Source of the DNA: Enterobacteriaceae bacterium
GTDB lineage: Bacteria > Pseudomonadota > Gammaproteobacteria > Enterobacterales > Enterobacteriaceae
DNA: 64,000 nucleotides
Assembly (NCBI GenBank): GCA_031261005.1
Contig: JAISKF010000025.1
Coordinates: forward strand, 62,001 to 126,000
Reading direction: 5' to 3'
Shown here: positions 1 to 8,721 of the stretch, one piece after another
Numbering within the stretch: the stretch's first letter is position 1
Layout: each line of letters begins with the position of its first letter
Translations under genes and position numbers: made by a program
The notes under the pieces: generated by a model
What the model was told of the DNA's origin: nothing
What the model saw: the letters and a program-made list of their open reading frames with translations, nothing else
Databases searched by the model: none

Positions 1-143
1 ATTACGATAACTTTCAATAATTATGTTTTTTTTGTAGAGGCGGCAATCTGCCGCCCGTGAATTCACAGTAGTTTGGCTGGCGGTTAACAACCGCCTCTAC
101 GAATTATTATTATCGCCATTTTCTTATCCAAACTTGTGGCTAA
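1..143 (-). repeat. MITE-like palindromic element, copy 1 (partial at window edge)
   Basis: A GC-rich imperfect palindrome at 34-101 (arms read GTAGAGGCGG and CCGCCTCTAC) is flanked by AT-rich DNA. The right end, TTATCCAAACTTGTGGCTAA at 124-143, matches the terminal inverted repeat of the other copies. The flank order is inverted relative to the copies at 2888 and 21302. The left end may lie outside the window. Confidence 0.7.
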
Positions 144-174
144 ATAAGTTTTGCATTTAACGAAAGATGATACA

Positions 175-202
175 AAAATGCCGTCAAATTTGACGGCATT
201 TT
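175..202 (-). terminator. Rho-independent terminator of ptsG
   Basis: A perfect 28-nt palindrome, AAAATGCCGTCAAA followed by its reverse complement, lies 18 nt past the ptsG stop. Both ends are T/A runs, so it can act in both directions. Confidence 0.85.
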
Positions 203-220
203 GCTAATGGGAGAAAGAAA

Positions 221-1687
221 TTAGAGATTCCGAATATATTCGTCCATATCACTTTTCAGGTTATCTGATTTCGTTCCGAAGATAGCTTGTATTCCAGAGC
301 CTGCCACTACAACACCGGCTGCACCGAGCTGTTTTAGCCTATCCTGATCCACCTGAGAAACATCAGCAACACCAACCCGCAAACGTGTAATACACGCATC
401 GAGATTGGTAATATTATTTTTACCGCCAAAAGCAGCCACCAGTTCACTTGCCATATTCGTTCCTGCATTGCTGGTCTTGCTGGCAGTTTCAGCGGTATCG
501 TCTTCACGACCTGGTGTTTTCAGGTTGAGTTTTACAATAGTGAAACGGAAGATAACGTAGTAAATCAGCGCATAAAGTGGTCCGAGAATAAAGAACAGCC
601 AACCATTGCGCGCTAAGTGATAGAACAGCGAGAAGTCAATTACACCGTGCGAGAACGTCATACTGTGTTTTGCGCCGAGCAGAATAGTAATCACATAAGC
701 CAGACCCGCTAACACCGCATGAATGATATACAAAACCGGCGCAACGAACATAAAGGCAAATTCGATTGGCTCTGTAATGCCGGTAAGGAATGATGTCAGC
801 GCGGCTGAGATCATGATCCCGCCGACTTTCTTACGATTTTCAGGTTTCGCTGTATGCCACATGGCGATCGCTGCTGCTGGCAGTCCCCACATTTTGAACA
901 GATAACCGCCCGCTAAGTTTCCGGCAGTAGGATCGCCTTGCAGGAAACGTTGAATTTCACCAGTGATCCAGCGCCCATTTTCAGCATTACAAACGGTTTC
1001 GGTGGAGATAGTAGTAATAATTTTATTATCCACAACGCAGGCATGACCGGCTTCATAGAAGAACGGCACATTCCAGATGTGGTGCAGACCAAAAGGAATC
1101 AGTGAACGTTCGATAAATCCATAAATGCCGAAAGCTAATGCCGGATTTTGATAAGCAGCCCACTGCGAGAACGCGCTGATAGCACCGCCGACAGGCGGCC
1201 AGACAAATGACAACACAATACCGAGCGCGATACAGATGAAACCGGTAATAATCGGTACAAATCGTTTACCGGCAAAGAAACCCAGATAATCAGGTAGTTT
1301 AATGCGGTAGAAGCGGTTAAACAGATAACCAGACAGACCGCCAACCAGAATACCGCCTAACACTCCGGTGTCGATTTTATCAACGCCCATCGTTTCAGCC
1401 ATCACTTTTAATGTGGCGACCATAATGCCGTAGCCAACAATCGACGCCAGACCAGCAACACCATCGTTATTGGTGAATCCCAACGCAACACCGACAGCGA
1501 ACAATAACGGCATTTGATCGAAAATAGATCCGCCTGCTTGTTGCATCACTTTAGATACAATCGATGGCAGCCAACTAAAATCAGCGGCACCAACGCCAAG
1601 TAAAATACCGGCGATAGGTAACACGGAGACGGGTAACATCAGTGCCTTGCCGACTTTTTGCAAACTAGCAAAGAGATTTTTAAACAT
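221..1687 (-). CDS. ptsG: PTS glucose-specific EIICB component
   Basis: Inner-membrane permease that imports and phosphorylates glucose, taking phosphate from EIIA-Glc (Crr). 488 residues (E. coli about 477). The N-terminal EIIC domain (about 1-390) has the conserved substrate segments [11 protein letters not shown] and [10 protein letters not shown] linker leads to the EIIB domain, whose phosphocysteine is in the motif LDACITRLR (about Cys432). The ATG at 1687 is chosen because the homologous N-terminus [10 protein letters not shown] begins there and GGAG precedes it; the longer reading frame up to 1729 would need a TTG start. The loop after the HHIWNVPF motif differs from E. coli: it is longer and carries two cysteines. 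A Mlc-type operator and a CRP box lie upstream. Function is secure from near full-length similarity recalled from the family. Confidence 0.96.
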   Translation of the reverse strand: MFKNLFASLQKVGKALMLPVSVLPIAGILLGVGAADFSWLPSIVSKVMQQAGGSIFDQMPLLFAVGVALGFTNNDGVAGLASIVGYGIMVATLKVMAETMGVDKIDTGVLGGILVGGLSGYLFNRFYRIKLPDYLGFFAGKRFVPIITGFICIALGIVLSFVWPPVGGAISAFSQWAAYQNPALAFGIYGFIERSLIPFGLHHIWNVPFFYEAGHACVVDNKIITTISTETVCNAENGRWITGEIQRFLQGDPTAGNLAGGYLFKMWGLPAAAIAMWHTAKPENRKKVGGIMISAALTSFLTGITEPIEFAFMFVAPVLYIIHAVLAGLAYVITILLGAKHSMTFSHGVIDFSLFYHLARNGWLFFILGPLYALIYYVIFRFTIVKLNLKTPGREDDTAETASKTSNAGTNMASELVAAFGGKNNITNLDACITRLRVGVADVSQVDQDRLKQLGAAGVVVAGSGIQAIFGTKSDNLKSDMDEYIRNL

Positions 1688-1773
1688 GAAAAGTGCTCCA
1701 GATAACGTATGGTCTAAAAGGGAAGCCAAAGGTTAATAATTAGTCTGAATGTGTGGCGAAATTCAGCTTGGGG

Positions 1774-1800
1774 TATTTATTTTGAAGCGTAAAATAAATA
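1774..1800. promoter_or_regulatory. Mlc/NagC-type operator upstream of ptsG
   Basis: Perfect inverted repeat TATTTATTTT, a 7-nt spacer GAAGCGT, then AAAATAAATA. Mlc and NagC operators have AT-rich arms around a short centre, and ptsG is a classical Mlc target in E. coli. Which repressor binds here is inference. Confidence 0.75.
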
Positions 1801-1812
1801 CTGTTAACAGAC

Positions 1813-1828
1813 GGTGATAATTGTCACA
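1813..1828. promoter_or_regulatory. CRP box upstream of ptsG
   Basis: GGTGA-N6-TCACA (one mismatch to TGTGA-N6-TCACA), just upstream of the Mlc-type operator. The CRP-then-Mlc order matches the known control of ptsG. Confidence 0.7.
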
Positions 1829-2049
1829 AAATTCTAGATTAAAATGAATGTATGGTGCTATTTAATTTATTTGTCGCGCTGAAATCAATAATAAATCAAT
1901 TAAAATCATATAGTTTAATAGGGGTTTAAATATTTGGTAGTAGATTGGAATTAAGTTGCGTAATTGTTTTATGAAATAGTTTTATGACATATTTAAATAA
2001 TAAAAAATAGATAAAAATGAAGATATTGATGACCGATCTCAAATATTAC

Positions 2050-2242
2050 TTAATCTCAGGTTTGGATAAGAAAATGGTAAATTAATGTATTGAGAATAAA
2101 GAATAATTCGTAGTGACGGCAATCTGTTGCTTGAACTAACAACGTAGTAGATTCACGGACGGCAGATTGCTGTCATTACGAAAAATCGCATAATTATATG
2201 GGGTTTATTGTAATAATATAATTTTTTATCCGACTGATTTTA
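2050..2242 (+). repeat. MITE-like palindromic element, copy 2 (degenerate)
   Basis: The left terminal repeat TTAATCTCAGGTTTGGATAA (2050-2069) faces a weaker right end TTATCCGACTGATTTTA. The core palindrome at about 2109-2180 (CGTAGTGACGGCAATCTG ... CATTACG) has drifted from the other copies. About 193 bp. Confidence 0.7.
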
Positions 2243-2810
2243 TTGTATAAAATTTAATAGTTTTTCATGTATGAAAAAACAGTATTGACAAGGGTAAATA
2301 AAGGGCTAGATTTAAGTATAACGCAGGCAGAATCAGTCTCTCAGGGCGGTTCGTTAATGTCGGCGTTTTAATAAAAAAGCGCGATAAGAGTTCTGTAGTA
2401 AAGTAGTAAATAAGTTAAAGCAAATAAATGAAGTTGTTTTAACGGGTGTTAATGTAAAACAAACCGCGACTGATTTATCAGCCATTTTTATCGCGGTGAA
2501 GTGCGAGCCTCGTTGTGTAAAGTAACATCGCGTACTGGGAACGAAAGGGCGCGCAGCAGTTTTAATCTGATGAATAATGAAGTGAAATTCTGTTGCGTAT
2601 AGGTGGTGTACGAAGTTAGCCGAACAATTGAGAACGGACTAACGTTATTGTTTAAATGTGTAGAAAATTATAGTGTTTAGTCAATAAATCGGAGGGATTT
2701 TAAACTATCAATGCTTAATTTTTCGCTTATGAAAAACGAGTACATCTAGTTAGTTATGTTAGACGTAAATAATTGAAGTATTAATGTTAACTTTACAATA
2801 TGTTCAACCC

Positions 2811-2843
2811 TAAAGCCCCGACAATTTTGTTGTTGGGGCTTTT
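2811..2843 (+). terminator. Orphan rho-independent terminator
   Basis: The stem AAAGCCCC / GGGGCTTTT surrounds an inner stem ACAA / TTGT. No gene precedes it on the plus strand, and the next gene starts 360 nt later. It may end an unannotated small RNA. Confidence 0.75.
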
Positions 2844-2887
2844 CACATCTATCATTCTTCCCGTCACTTTAATAAATAAAAAATTCG

Positions 2888-3089
2888 TTAACCTGATATT
2901 TGGATAAATATATAGTAAAAATATAGGTTAATCGGTTGATAATAAATAATCATTTGTAGAGGCGGTGATCTGCTACCCGTTGACTTCACGATGGTTTGGC
3001 GGGCGACAGATTGCCGCCCCTACGAAAAAATTTCATAATTAATTGAAATTTATCATAATAATATAACTGCTTATCCAAACCTCCGGTTA
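2888..3089 (+). repeat. MITE-like palindromic element, copy 3 (most complete)
   Basis: Best-preserved copy, 202 bp. Left terminal repeat TTAACCTGATATTTGGATAA (2888-2907), right terminal repeat TTATCCAAACCTCCGGTTA (3071-3089). Between them an AT-rich left arm with TTGATAATAAATAAT, the GC-rich palindromic core (2955-3025) and an AT-rich right arm with TTGAAATTTATCATAA. No room for a transposase. Confidence 0.85.
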
Positions 3090-3206
3090 GCTAATAATTT
3101 ATTATTAACAAATTTGTTGTTGAGTTAATTACAAATCATATCGACCATTTGTATGCTGACTGATAATCTAGAGCATATTTAGATCAGACAAAAAATAAGG
3201 TATCCA

Positions 3207-4010
3207 ATGAGTATTGAATGGATTCTGGCATATTTAATGCTAGGTGCAGTCGTTGGCTTTATGGCGGGGTTGTTGGGTATTGGTGGCGGCGGAATTATGG
3301 TGCCGATCTTGACGGCGTTGTTTTCTGCTCAAGGTGTACCGGCAGAGCATCTGGTGCACATGGCATTAGGGACGTCGATGGCATCGATTGTGTTTACTGC
3401 ATTTGCCAGTGCGCGCGCGCATCATAGTCATCAAGGCGTTTTATGGCAGGTAGTATTGAAGATTACGCCAGCAATATTGATAGGTACTTTATCAGCAACG
3501 TGGATCGCAGCCATGATCCCAACGAAAGCGCTGGGGATTTTTTTCTCCTGCTTTATGGCTTACGTGGCGATTCAAATGGTATTAAACATCAAACCGAAAC
3601 CAAGCCGTCAATTACCCGGAGCGGTGGGTATGTCAGTCGCTGGTTTAACTATCGGCGGTATTTCTGCTTTAGTCGCTATTGGCGGCGGTTCATTAACCGT
3701 ACCTTTCCTGACGTGGTGTAATGTGCGGATACAGCAAGCGATCGGTACATCTGCCGCTGTTGGATTACCTATCGCATTATCCGGCGCATTGGGTTACATG
3801 ATTAATGGCTGGCACGCAGCAAATCTTCCTGATTACACCATTGGTTATGTTTATCTACCGGCAGTGGTGTTGATTTCTGCGGTGAGTTATTTCACCGCAC
3901 CAGTCGGTGCCAAATTAGCTCACCGTTTACCTGTGGCAGTGCTGAAAAAAGTTTTTGCCGGATTATTGGTTTTGCTGAGTCTGAAGATGCTGCAAACGAT
4001 TTTTGCGTAG
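3207..4010 (+). CDS. TauE/SafE-family membrane permease (sulfite exporter-like)
   Basis: 267 residues with about eight hydrophobic segments. The two halves each carry the family's glycine-rich signature: GLLGIGGGGIMVPIL near residue 21 and ALVAIGGGSLTVPFL near residue 156, followed by an AxGTS motif (ALGTSMAS, AIGTSAAV). The family exports or imports small organosulfur anions across the inner membrane; substrate cannot be read from the sequence. ATG preceded by AAGG at a suitable distance. A hairpin follows at 4031-4055. It stands alone, with no sulfur-metabolism neighbour. Family call is firm, substrate unknown. Confidence 0.85.
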   Translation: MSIEWILAYLMLGAVVGFMAGLLGIGGGGIMVPILTALFSAQGVPAEHLVHMALGTSMASIVFTAFASARAHHSHQGVLWQVVLKITPAILIGTLSATWIAAMIPTKALGIFFSCFMAYVAIQMVLNIKPKPSRQLPGAVGMSVAGLTIGGISALVAIGGGSLTVPFLTWCNVRIQQAIGTSAAVGLPIALSGALGYMINGWHAANLPDYTIGYVYLPAVVLISAVSYFTAPVGAKLAHRLPVAVLKKVFAGLLVLLSLKMLQTIFA

Positions 4011-4030
4011 AAGAAACTTTATTGAAAGAT

Positions 4031-4055
4031 ACAGGACGATGTTTGTTCGTCCTGT
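4031..4055. terminator. Hairpin between convergent TauE-like gene and small lipoprotein gene
   Basis: ACAGGACGA / TCGTCCTGT with a 7-nt loop, lying between two convergent genes. The T-run is short on the plus strand, so strength is doubtful. Confidence 0.5.
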
Positions 4056-4082
4056 TTAATGTTCATTTCCCGAATAGATCTC

Positions 4083-4205
4083 TTAGAAACTAATCCCCGT
4101 TCCAATTCCTACGTTTCCGCCGGCACTACCGCCAGAACCGCTGATGCCGGTTGAGGTACAAGATGCAAGCAAAAGTACGGTAATGATCAGCAAGATATTT
4201 TTCAT
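4083..4205 (-). CDS. Small predicted lipoprotein, 40 aa
   Basis: Reads MKNILLIITVLLLASCTSTG and then a Gly/Ser-rich tail ending GIGTGISF. It has a textbook lipoprotein signal: Lys at position 2, a hydrophobic core, and the lipobox L-A-S-C with Cys16 as the lipidated residue. The mature peptide would be only 25 residues, with a repeated G-x-G pattern resembling small glycine-zipper lipoproteins; Ser17-Thr18 rather than Asp follow Cys16, consistent with outer-membrane sorting. It starts 10 nt after holE, on the same strand, with AGG upstream, so it is probably co-transcribed. I do not recognise the family. Confidence 0.65.
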   Translation of the reverse strand: MKNILLIITVLLLASCTSTGISGSGGSAGGNVGIGTGISF

Positions 4206-4215
4206 ATTCAGAAAC

Positions 4216-4446
4216 CTATTTTTCTTTTGCCATATAAGGCAGTTTTTCTAAATGGTAAGGATTGCTGCGAAAAAACTCTACGCGCTGCTTAAAGTAATCT
4301 TTAAGACTGGCAGGGATCAACGCCTCTATCTCACGGTAGTTAAACGGCATACCGTAACGTTCTTTATAAGCGACACCTGACGCATGTAAATCAACATCAA
4401 CTTTTTCTCGATCTTCTTTTGGCAGGTCAGCCAGATTATAACTCAT
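4216..4446 (-). CDS. holE: DNA polymerase III theta subunit
   Basis: 76 residues, the same length as E. coli HolE. The stretch VDVDLHASGVAYKERYGMP corresponds to the conserved [20 protein letters not shown] region of theta, and the C-terminus LEKLPY...K also fits. Theta binds and stabilises the epsilon proofreading subunit (DnaQ) in the Pol III core. The ATG at 4446 is preferred over an upstream TTG at 4452 because AGAGGAG lies 6 nt before it. Followed after 10 nt by the small lipoprotein gene. Confidence 0.88.
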   Translation of the reverse strand: MSYNLADLPKEDREKVDVDLHASGVAYKERYGMPFNYREIEALIPASLKDYFKQRVEFFRSNPYHLEKLPYMAKEK

Positions 4447-4452
4447 GCTCAA

Positions 4453-4874
4453 CTCCTCTTAATTCTGCTGCGATTATACTCTGCCAGCAATGAGATTACA
4501 TGAGTGATTGATTATATTTACTTTAAATTAAAGCCCACGGGAGACTTAATTCTATTAATAGGAAATAACGATATTTAATCGATCATCTTTTGCTTTATTT
4601 TTATACTGAAATCATTATAGTTGCGCGATGCTTTCTGTGAGGCAACAGACAATATTCTATAAGTATTTACTTATTGTTGTTAACTATTCCAAGTAGAAAT
4701 AATTAACATATTAACTGTGCTTTTATGGAACAAGAGCAGGCTATTTAAATTAGTTTAATTATATAGTTATTTTTATCTAAATAAATCATAGAGAAAAATC
4801 GATATTATTACTCTGCTATTTAATTTTAGGTATTAAAAGCGGAAAGGATATTATCCATCAATAAGGTTGTTGAT
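4453..4874. other. Intergenic region upstream of the autotransporter
   Basis: About 420 bp of AT-rich DNA between divergent holE and the autotransporter. It must hold both promoters, but I see no clear operator, repeat or RNA gene. Confidence 0.5.
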
Positions 4875-7244
4875 ATGTCAATTGTTAATATGAAATTAAA
4901 ACCTCTGTCTATTATGGTTGCAAAAGCGATGCCTGCAATGGCATTAATTGTTGCGTTGGGAGAATGTTCGACGGCGATGGCGGTGAATACTACGCCAATT
5001 CGGATTAATTACCTTAATGGTTTACCTGACACTGTGGTATCTCCTAATGATGCGACAATTATTACTACTAATGAAGTTGCTATTAATGTGACAGGTGGTG
5101 CTAATCTTCACTTAATTGGTAATACTACAATTCAAAGTGATGATACCAGCATCTACTCATCGGATTCTAATGTTACGATTGATAACAATATCTCTATCAT
5201 TTCAAATAGTGATTCTGTGATTAATTCTCGTGGCTCAAATATCAATATAACGGGAGGTTTACTATTAAGTCGAGTTGATGATGCTAATGCTATTGAAGTT
5301 CGTGGCGGCATAGTGACATTAAATAATACTCGCCTTGCCACTGAGGGTTTAGTGAGTAGTACTATTACTATTGGCAGTAATGGAACCGGCAGTGATGGAA
5401 CCGTAAATCTTAATAATACGATTGTGACAACAAAACAAGGTGATGCTGATTCCATTCTGCTTTTATTTAACGACTATGGCGGTACAACCAACGGCGGGGT
5501 ATTTAATGCCAGACAATCAACGCTGACCACCGATGGTGAAGTTGGTTTTTATGCTGAGGGTGGCAATTGGACTGTTAATTTGGATAACACTTCATTATCT
5601 GCCGCACTGGGTGCAATTTATGTCGGTGATTATCGAGAAAGAGGGGATACCGTTGTTAATGTCAGCGCGATTAATAACTCAGTGATTAATGGCGGTTTGG
5701 CGTTCACGCCAGAGGATTCAACTTCTAAAATTGTGATGACAATGGATAAGTCAATTCTTAACGGCGCAACGCGCGGGCAGAATCAGATAGACCTGACAAT
5801 GAACAACAATAGCTCATTTAATATCATCGAATCATCACAACTCAATAAATTAACATTATCAAACAGTAGTGTTAGCTTTGCTGCACCAACTAGTCAGAAC
5901 TACAAAACGTTATCCGCCAATACATTATCTGGTACGGGTGATTTTCATATTAATACGGTGCTAAATGAGGGGGCAGCCAATACTCAATCCGATCTTATTC
6001 ATGTATTAGGCGATGCCAGCGGTCATTATAAACTCTACGTCAACAAATCGGGTTCCGGTGCAGCGACGGCAGACAATGGCATTAAAGTTGTGCAAATTGA
6101 CGGTGCAACTTTAAACAGCGAATTGTTTAAATTGGGCAACGAAGTCAGTATCGGTCAATACGATTACTATCTGTTTGAAGGCAGCGTAGATGGCTCGGAT
6201 AGCAATGACTGGTATCTGCGTAGTGAAGTTGTTATCAAGCCTGATAGTGAAAATACGGCAGAATCAAATGATTCTGCGGGAACGCAAAGACCAAGTGTTT
6301 CTTTCGCGCGTAAAGAATTCGCCAGTTATATTGCCTCGCCTTATATCAACATGTTGTATGGTTACCAGAGTGTTGGCACGCTGCATGAAAGAATGGGTGA
6401 CAGCCAGCAGTTCGCTCGCGGAGCGGATAATAAAACGTGGGGACGTTTCGTCGGTCAGCATTTAGACTCAAAAGCAGGGCGCTTTAATTACGATATTGAC
6501 ACCATGTTTGCTCAATTCGGACATGATTTGTATCAGTATCAAACGGAAGCCGGAACATCGGTAACGGCTGGTGCAACGGTGACATTGGGGAAAACGACTA
6601 CCGATGCTCATGATAAATATCGTACTTATGTCGGCGATAGCATTGATACAGGTAGTATCGATACCAATAACTACAGTATTGGCGGTTACTATACCCGCTA
6701 CGCGCAAGACGGCGGTTATATCGATGCAGTTACTCAGTTCACCTACTACGATACTCACTTTAATAGCCGTTATGATGCTGATCAAAAAGGCTATGGTTTG
6801 ATTTTGTCACTGGAAGGCGGTAAGCCTTATGCAGTAACGGAAAACTGGAAAATTGAGCCGCAAGGTCAGATTGCTTATCAACTTCTGAAATCGGAAGATT
6901 TTCACGATCAGAAAGGTGATATTCAAGGTGATAATAACAGCACAGGTTTAGCGCGTGCCGGTGTTCGCTTATTCCGCGATCAAGCTCAGGATAAAGCCAG
7001 TGAAATATTCAAACCTTATCTGACGTTAGATGCAGTTAGTTCTCTGTCTAAAGCACCATCAGTTAACGTTGCTGGTAATGATATGCGTGCTGATTTTGAT
7101 ACAAGCTGGTGGCAAGCAGGTGCCGGTGTAACGGCAAATGTCACCAAGAACACGTCACTTTATATGGACGCTAAATATTTGAAGAGCTTCGAGGGTGATC
7201 TCGATGGTTACTCTGTCCATGTAGGGGTTCAGGCACGTTTTTAA
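4875..7244 (+). CDS. Autotransporter with pertactin-like passenger and beta-barrel
   Basis: 789 residues. The signal peptide (about 1-36, ending AMA) is followed by a passenger (about 37-480) rich in Asn, Thr and Ser with repeated short strands such as GGxxxLxNT, typical of a right-handed beta-helix. It contains no cysteine in the passenger region I read. A linker helix region (EFASYIASPYINMLYGYQSVG) leads into the type V beta-barrel (about 520-789), starting near KTWGRFVGQ and ending in the outer-membrane signature ARF. Such proteins secrete their own passenger to the cell surface, often as adhesins; the role here is unknown. AAGG precedes the ATG by 8 nt. Followed by a strong terminator; monocistronic. 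Confidence 0.9.
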   Translation: MSIVNMKLKPLSIMVAKAMPAMALIVALGECSTAMAVNTTPIRINYLNGLPDTVVSPNDATIITTNEVAINVTGGANLHLIGNTTIQSDDTSIYSSDSNVTIDNNISIISNSDSVINSRGSNINITGGLLLSRVDDANAIEVRGGIVTLNNTRLATEGLVSSTITIGSNGTGSDGTVNLNNTIVTTKQGDADSILLLFNDYGGTTNGGVFNARQSTLTTDGEVGFYAEGGNWTVNLDNTSLSAALGAIYVGDYRERGDTVVNVSAINNSVINGGLAFTPEDSTSKIVMTMDKSILNGATRGQNQIDLTMNNNSSFNIIESSQLNKLTLSNSSVSFAAPTSQNYKTLSANTLSGTGDFHINTVLNEGAANTQSDLIHVLGDASGHYKLYVNKSGSGAATADNGIKVVQIDGATLNSELFKLGNEVSIGQYDYYLFEGSVDGSDSNDWYLRSEVVIKPDSENTAESNDSAGTQRPSVSFARKEFASYIASPYINMLYGYQSVGTLHERMGDSQQFARGADNKTWGRFVGQHLDSKAGRFNYDIDTMFAQFGHDLYQYQTEAGTSVTAGATVTLGKTTTDAHDKYRTYVGDSIDTGSIDTNNYSIGGYYTRYAQDGGYIDAVTQFTYYDTHFNSRYDADQKGYGLILSLEGGKPYAVTENWKIEPQGQIAYQLLKSEDFHDQKGDIQGDNNSTGLARAGVRLFRDQAQDKASEIFKPYLTLDAVSSLSKAPSVNVAGNDMRADFDTSWWQAGAGVTANVTKNTSLYMDAKYLKSFEGDLDGYSVHVGVQARF

Positions 7245-7277
7245 TCATTCTTTAGTATCGCTTGTTTTGTTAGTCTA

Positions 7278-7314
7278 AAAAATCCGGCTTCATATTTATA
7301 TGATGCCGGATTTT
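7278..7314 (+). terminator. Terminator of the autotransporter gene
   Basis: AAAATCCGGCTTCAT, a short loop, then ATGATGCCGGATTTT, 33 nt past the stop codon. Confidence 0.85.
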
Positions 7315-7373
7315 CGTTATATAAATAATAGATTAGTATCTTGATAACCTATTATTAAAACAGGAAGAAATAG

Positions 7374-8033
7374 ATGAAATTTGCCATCGCTTACAGTACC
7401 GGAAAAGATAGCGCACTTGCCTTATGGCGCATGATACAAAACGGGCATGAACCGGTTTGTATGATTGTAAATATCAATTTGGAAGCCGGTCGTTCATGGT
7501 TTCATGGTGTGAATTTTGAACTTCTTGATGCGGTTGCACAAAATATGGGCATTCCGTTGATCAAGTGTCAAAGTACTGGCGCGAATTATCATACTGAATT
7601 TGAAAAAGGACTCCGACAAGCAAAAGAGATGGGTGCACAAGCCTGTGTTTTTGGTGACATCGACATCGCCGATCACCTTAAATGGAATGAAGATCGCTGT
7701 ACCAATGCCGGACTAGAATGTGTTCTTCCGCTATGGAATCAAAGCCGTGAAGCACTGGTTTATGAGTTGTTAGACTCAGGCATTCAGGCAGTAATTAAAT
7801 GCGTTGAATCGAAATATATGAGTGATGAATTTCTCGGTAAAACGCTTGATCGCGATGTTGTCGGGCAGATCCGTGCCACCGGCGCAGATATTTGCGGCGA
7901 AAATGGCGAGTATCACACTTTTGTTTACGGCGGACCAATGTTTAGCCAGCCAGTCGATATTCAGCTCGGCGAAATTATTGATCTTAATACGCATAGTGTG
8001 ATTGATATTCTTTTATCACATAACAAATCATAA
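7374..8033 (+). CDS. Dph6-family PP-loop ATPase (ATP_bind_4 domain)
   Basis: 219 residues. The N-terminal PP-loop reads AYSTGKDSALAL (S-x-GKDS, residues about 7-18), which binds ATP for adenylation chemistry. The C-terminal motif ENGEYHTFVYGGP (about 181-193) is the hallmark of the diphthine-ammonia ligase (Dph6) family. Bacteria do not make diphthamide, so the bacterial substrate is unknown; an amidation of some acid is an inference. AGGAAG lies 6 nt before the ATG. A 48-residue membrane protein gene follows after 83 nt. Confidence 0.85.
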   Translation: MKFAIAYSTGKDSALALWRMIQNGHEPVCMIVNINLEAGRSWFHGVNFELLDAVAQNMGIPLIKCQSTGANYHTEFEKGLRQAKEMGAQACVFGDIDIADHLKWNEDRCTNAGLECVLPLWNQSREALVYELLDSGIQAVIKCVESKYMSDEFLGKTLDRDVVGQIRATGADICGENGEYHTFVYGGPMFSQPVDIQLGEIIDLNTHSVIDILLSHNKS

Positions 8034-8116
8034 GCCGGAGACAGGACTACTGTTATAGGAGAACGCCTCCGCACGGATTATAATTATTTGCAATTCAGGT
8101 CAGGCAGGTAAAACAA

Positions 8117-8263
8117 ATGGATTCAGACTCTCTTTTCCGCATTGTGATTTTGGTCGGCTGTCTGGTATTAGCTGCCAGAAGCATGCGTTTTCATCTGCGT
8201 TATTTTATGCTGGCGATCGCTGTTATTGCCGGTCTTGCAATGATTATTGACGCATTTCATTGA
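8117..8263 (+). CDS. Small hydrophobic protein, 48 aa
   Basis: Reads [20 protein letters not shown], then a basic loop RSMRFHLR, then a second hydrophobic segment about 29-45, ending DAFH. It looks like a two-helix hairpin inner-membrane protein. AGG lies 8 nt upstream of the ATG. The stop codon lies just ahead of hinT. I do not recognise the family; being very short, it could be a chance frame, but two well-formed helices with a positively charged turn argue for a real gene. Confidence 0.5.
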   Translation: MDSDSLFRIVILVGCLVLAARSMRFHLRYFMLAIAVIAGLAMIIDAFH

Positions 8264-8334
8264 TGCCAACGCTTGAAAGGCAGAAGCTATCTACTCATAC
8301 TGGAATCACTAACAACAGAACCAAGGAGCACATC

Positions 8335-8685
8335 ATGGCTGAAGAGACTATTTTTAGTAAAATTATTCGTCGCGAAATTCCATCTGACATTGTTTATCAA
8401 GACGATATGGTAACGGCATTTCGTGATATTGCACCGCAGGCACCGACGCATATTTTGATTATTCCTAATATCCTGCTCCCTACTGTTAATGATGTTAAGC
8501 CAGAGCATGAGCAAGTGTTAGGGCATATGATCATTACTGCCGCTAAAATCGCCGAACAGGAAGGTATTGCCGAAAATGGTTACCGTTTGGTGGTGAACTG
8601 CAATCGTCACGGCGGGCAAGAAGTTTATCATATTCACATGCACTTATTGGGCGGCAAAGTGTTGGGACCGATGCTATCTCATTAA
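8335..8685 (+). CDS. hinT: Purine nucleoside phosphoramidase (HIT family)
   Basis: 116 residues (E. coli 119). The histidine triad motif HIHMH sits at 99-103, with His101 as the catalytic nucleophile. It hydrolyses AMP-N-linked substrates such as adenosine phosphoramidate and lysyl-AMP. Starts at the ATG at 8335 with AAGGAG 6 nt upstream; the longer frame upstream has no homologous sequence. First gene of the conserved hinT-lpoB-nagZ-ycfP-ndh order; E. coli has ycfL and thiK in between, and both are absent here. Confidence 0.95.
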   Translation: MAEETIFSKIIRREIPSDIVYQDDMVTAFRDIAPQAPTHILIIPNILLPTVNDVKPEHEQVLGHMIITAAKIAEQEGIAENGYRLVVNCNRHGGQEVYHIHMHLLGGKVLGPMLSH

Positions 8686-8721
8686 GATTATTGAACATAT
8701 ATTTATTGCTGAATAAGTCAT

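Larger units (their letters stand above)
1829..3206. other. Gene-free stretch between ptsG and the TauE-like gene
   Basis: About 1.4 kb with no convincing reading frame on either strand. It holds two MITE-like elements (2050-2242 and 2888-3089) and an orphan terminator (2811-2843). The segment 2300-2810 has no recognised gene; an untranslated RNA ending at the terminator is possible but unproven. Confidence 0.6.

Noticed and set aside
34-101. CRISPR-like repeat or phage attachment site
   Set aside because: The palindromes are scattered single copies tens of kb apart with no spacers, cas genes or integrase.
1688-1729. Longer PtsG with N-terminal extension from TTG
   Set aside because: No homology upstream of MFKNL, and a good Shine-Dalgarno is placed for the ATG at 1687.
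6264-6801. Antisense and shifted open frames inside the autotransporter gene
   Set aside because: They are shadows of the real gene, with no ribosome-binding site or homology.
8260-8334. N-terminal extension of HinT from 8260
   Set aside because: The HinT family begins [10 protein letters not shown], and AAGGAG sits just before the ATG at 8335.
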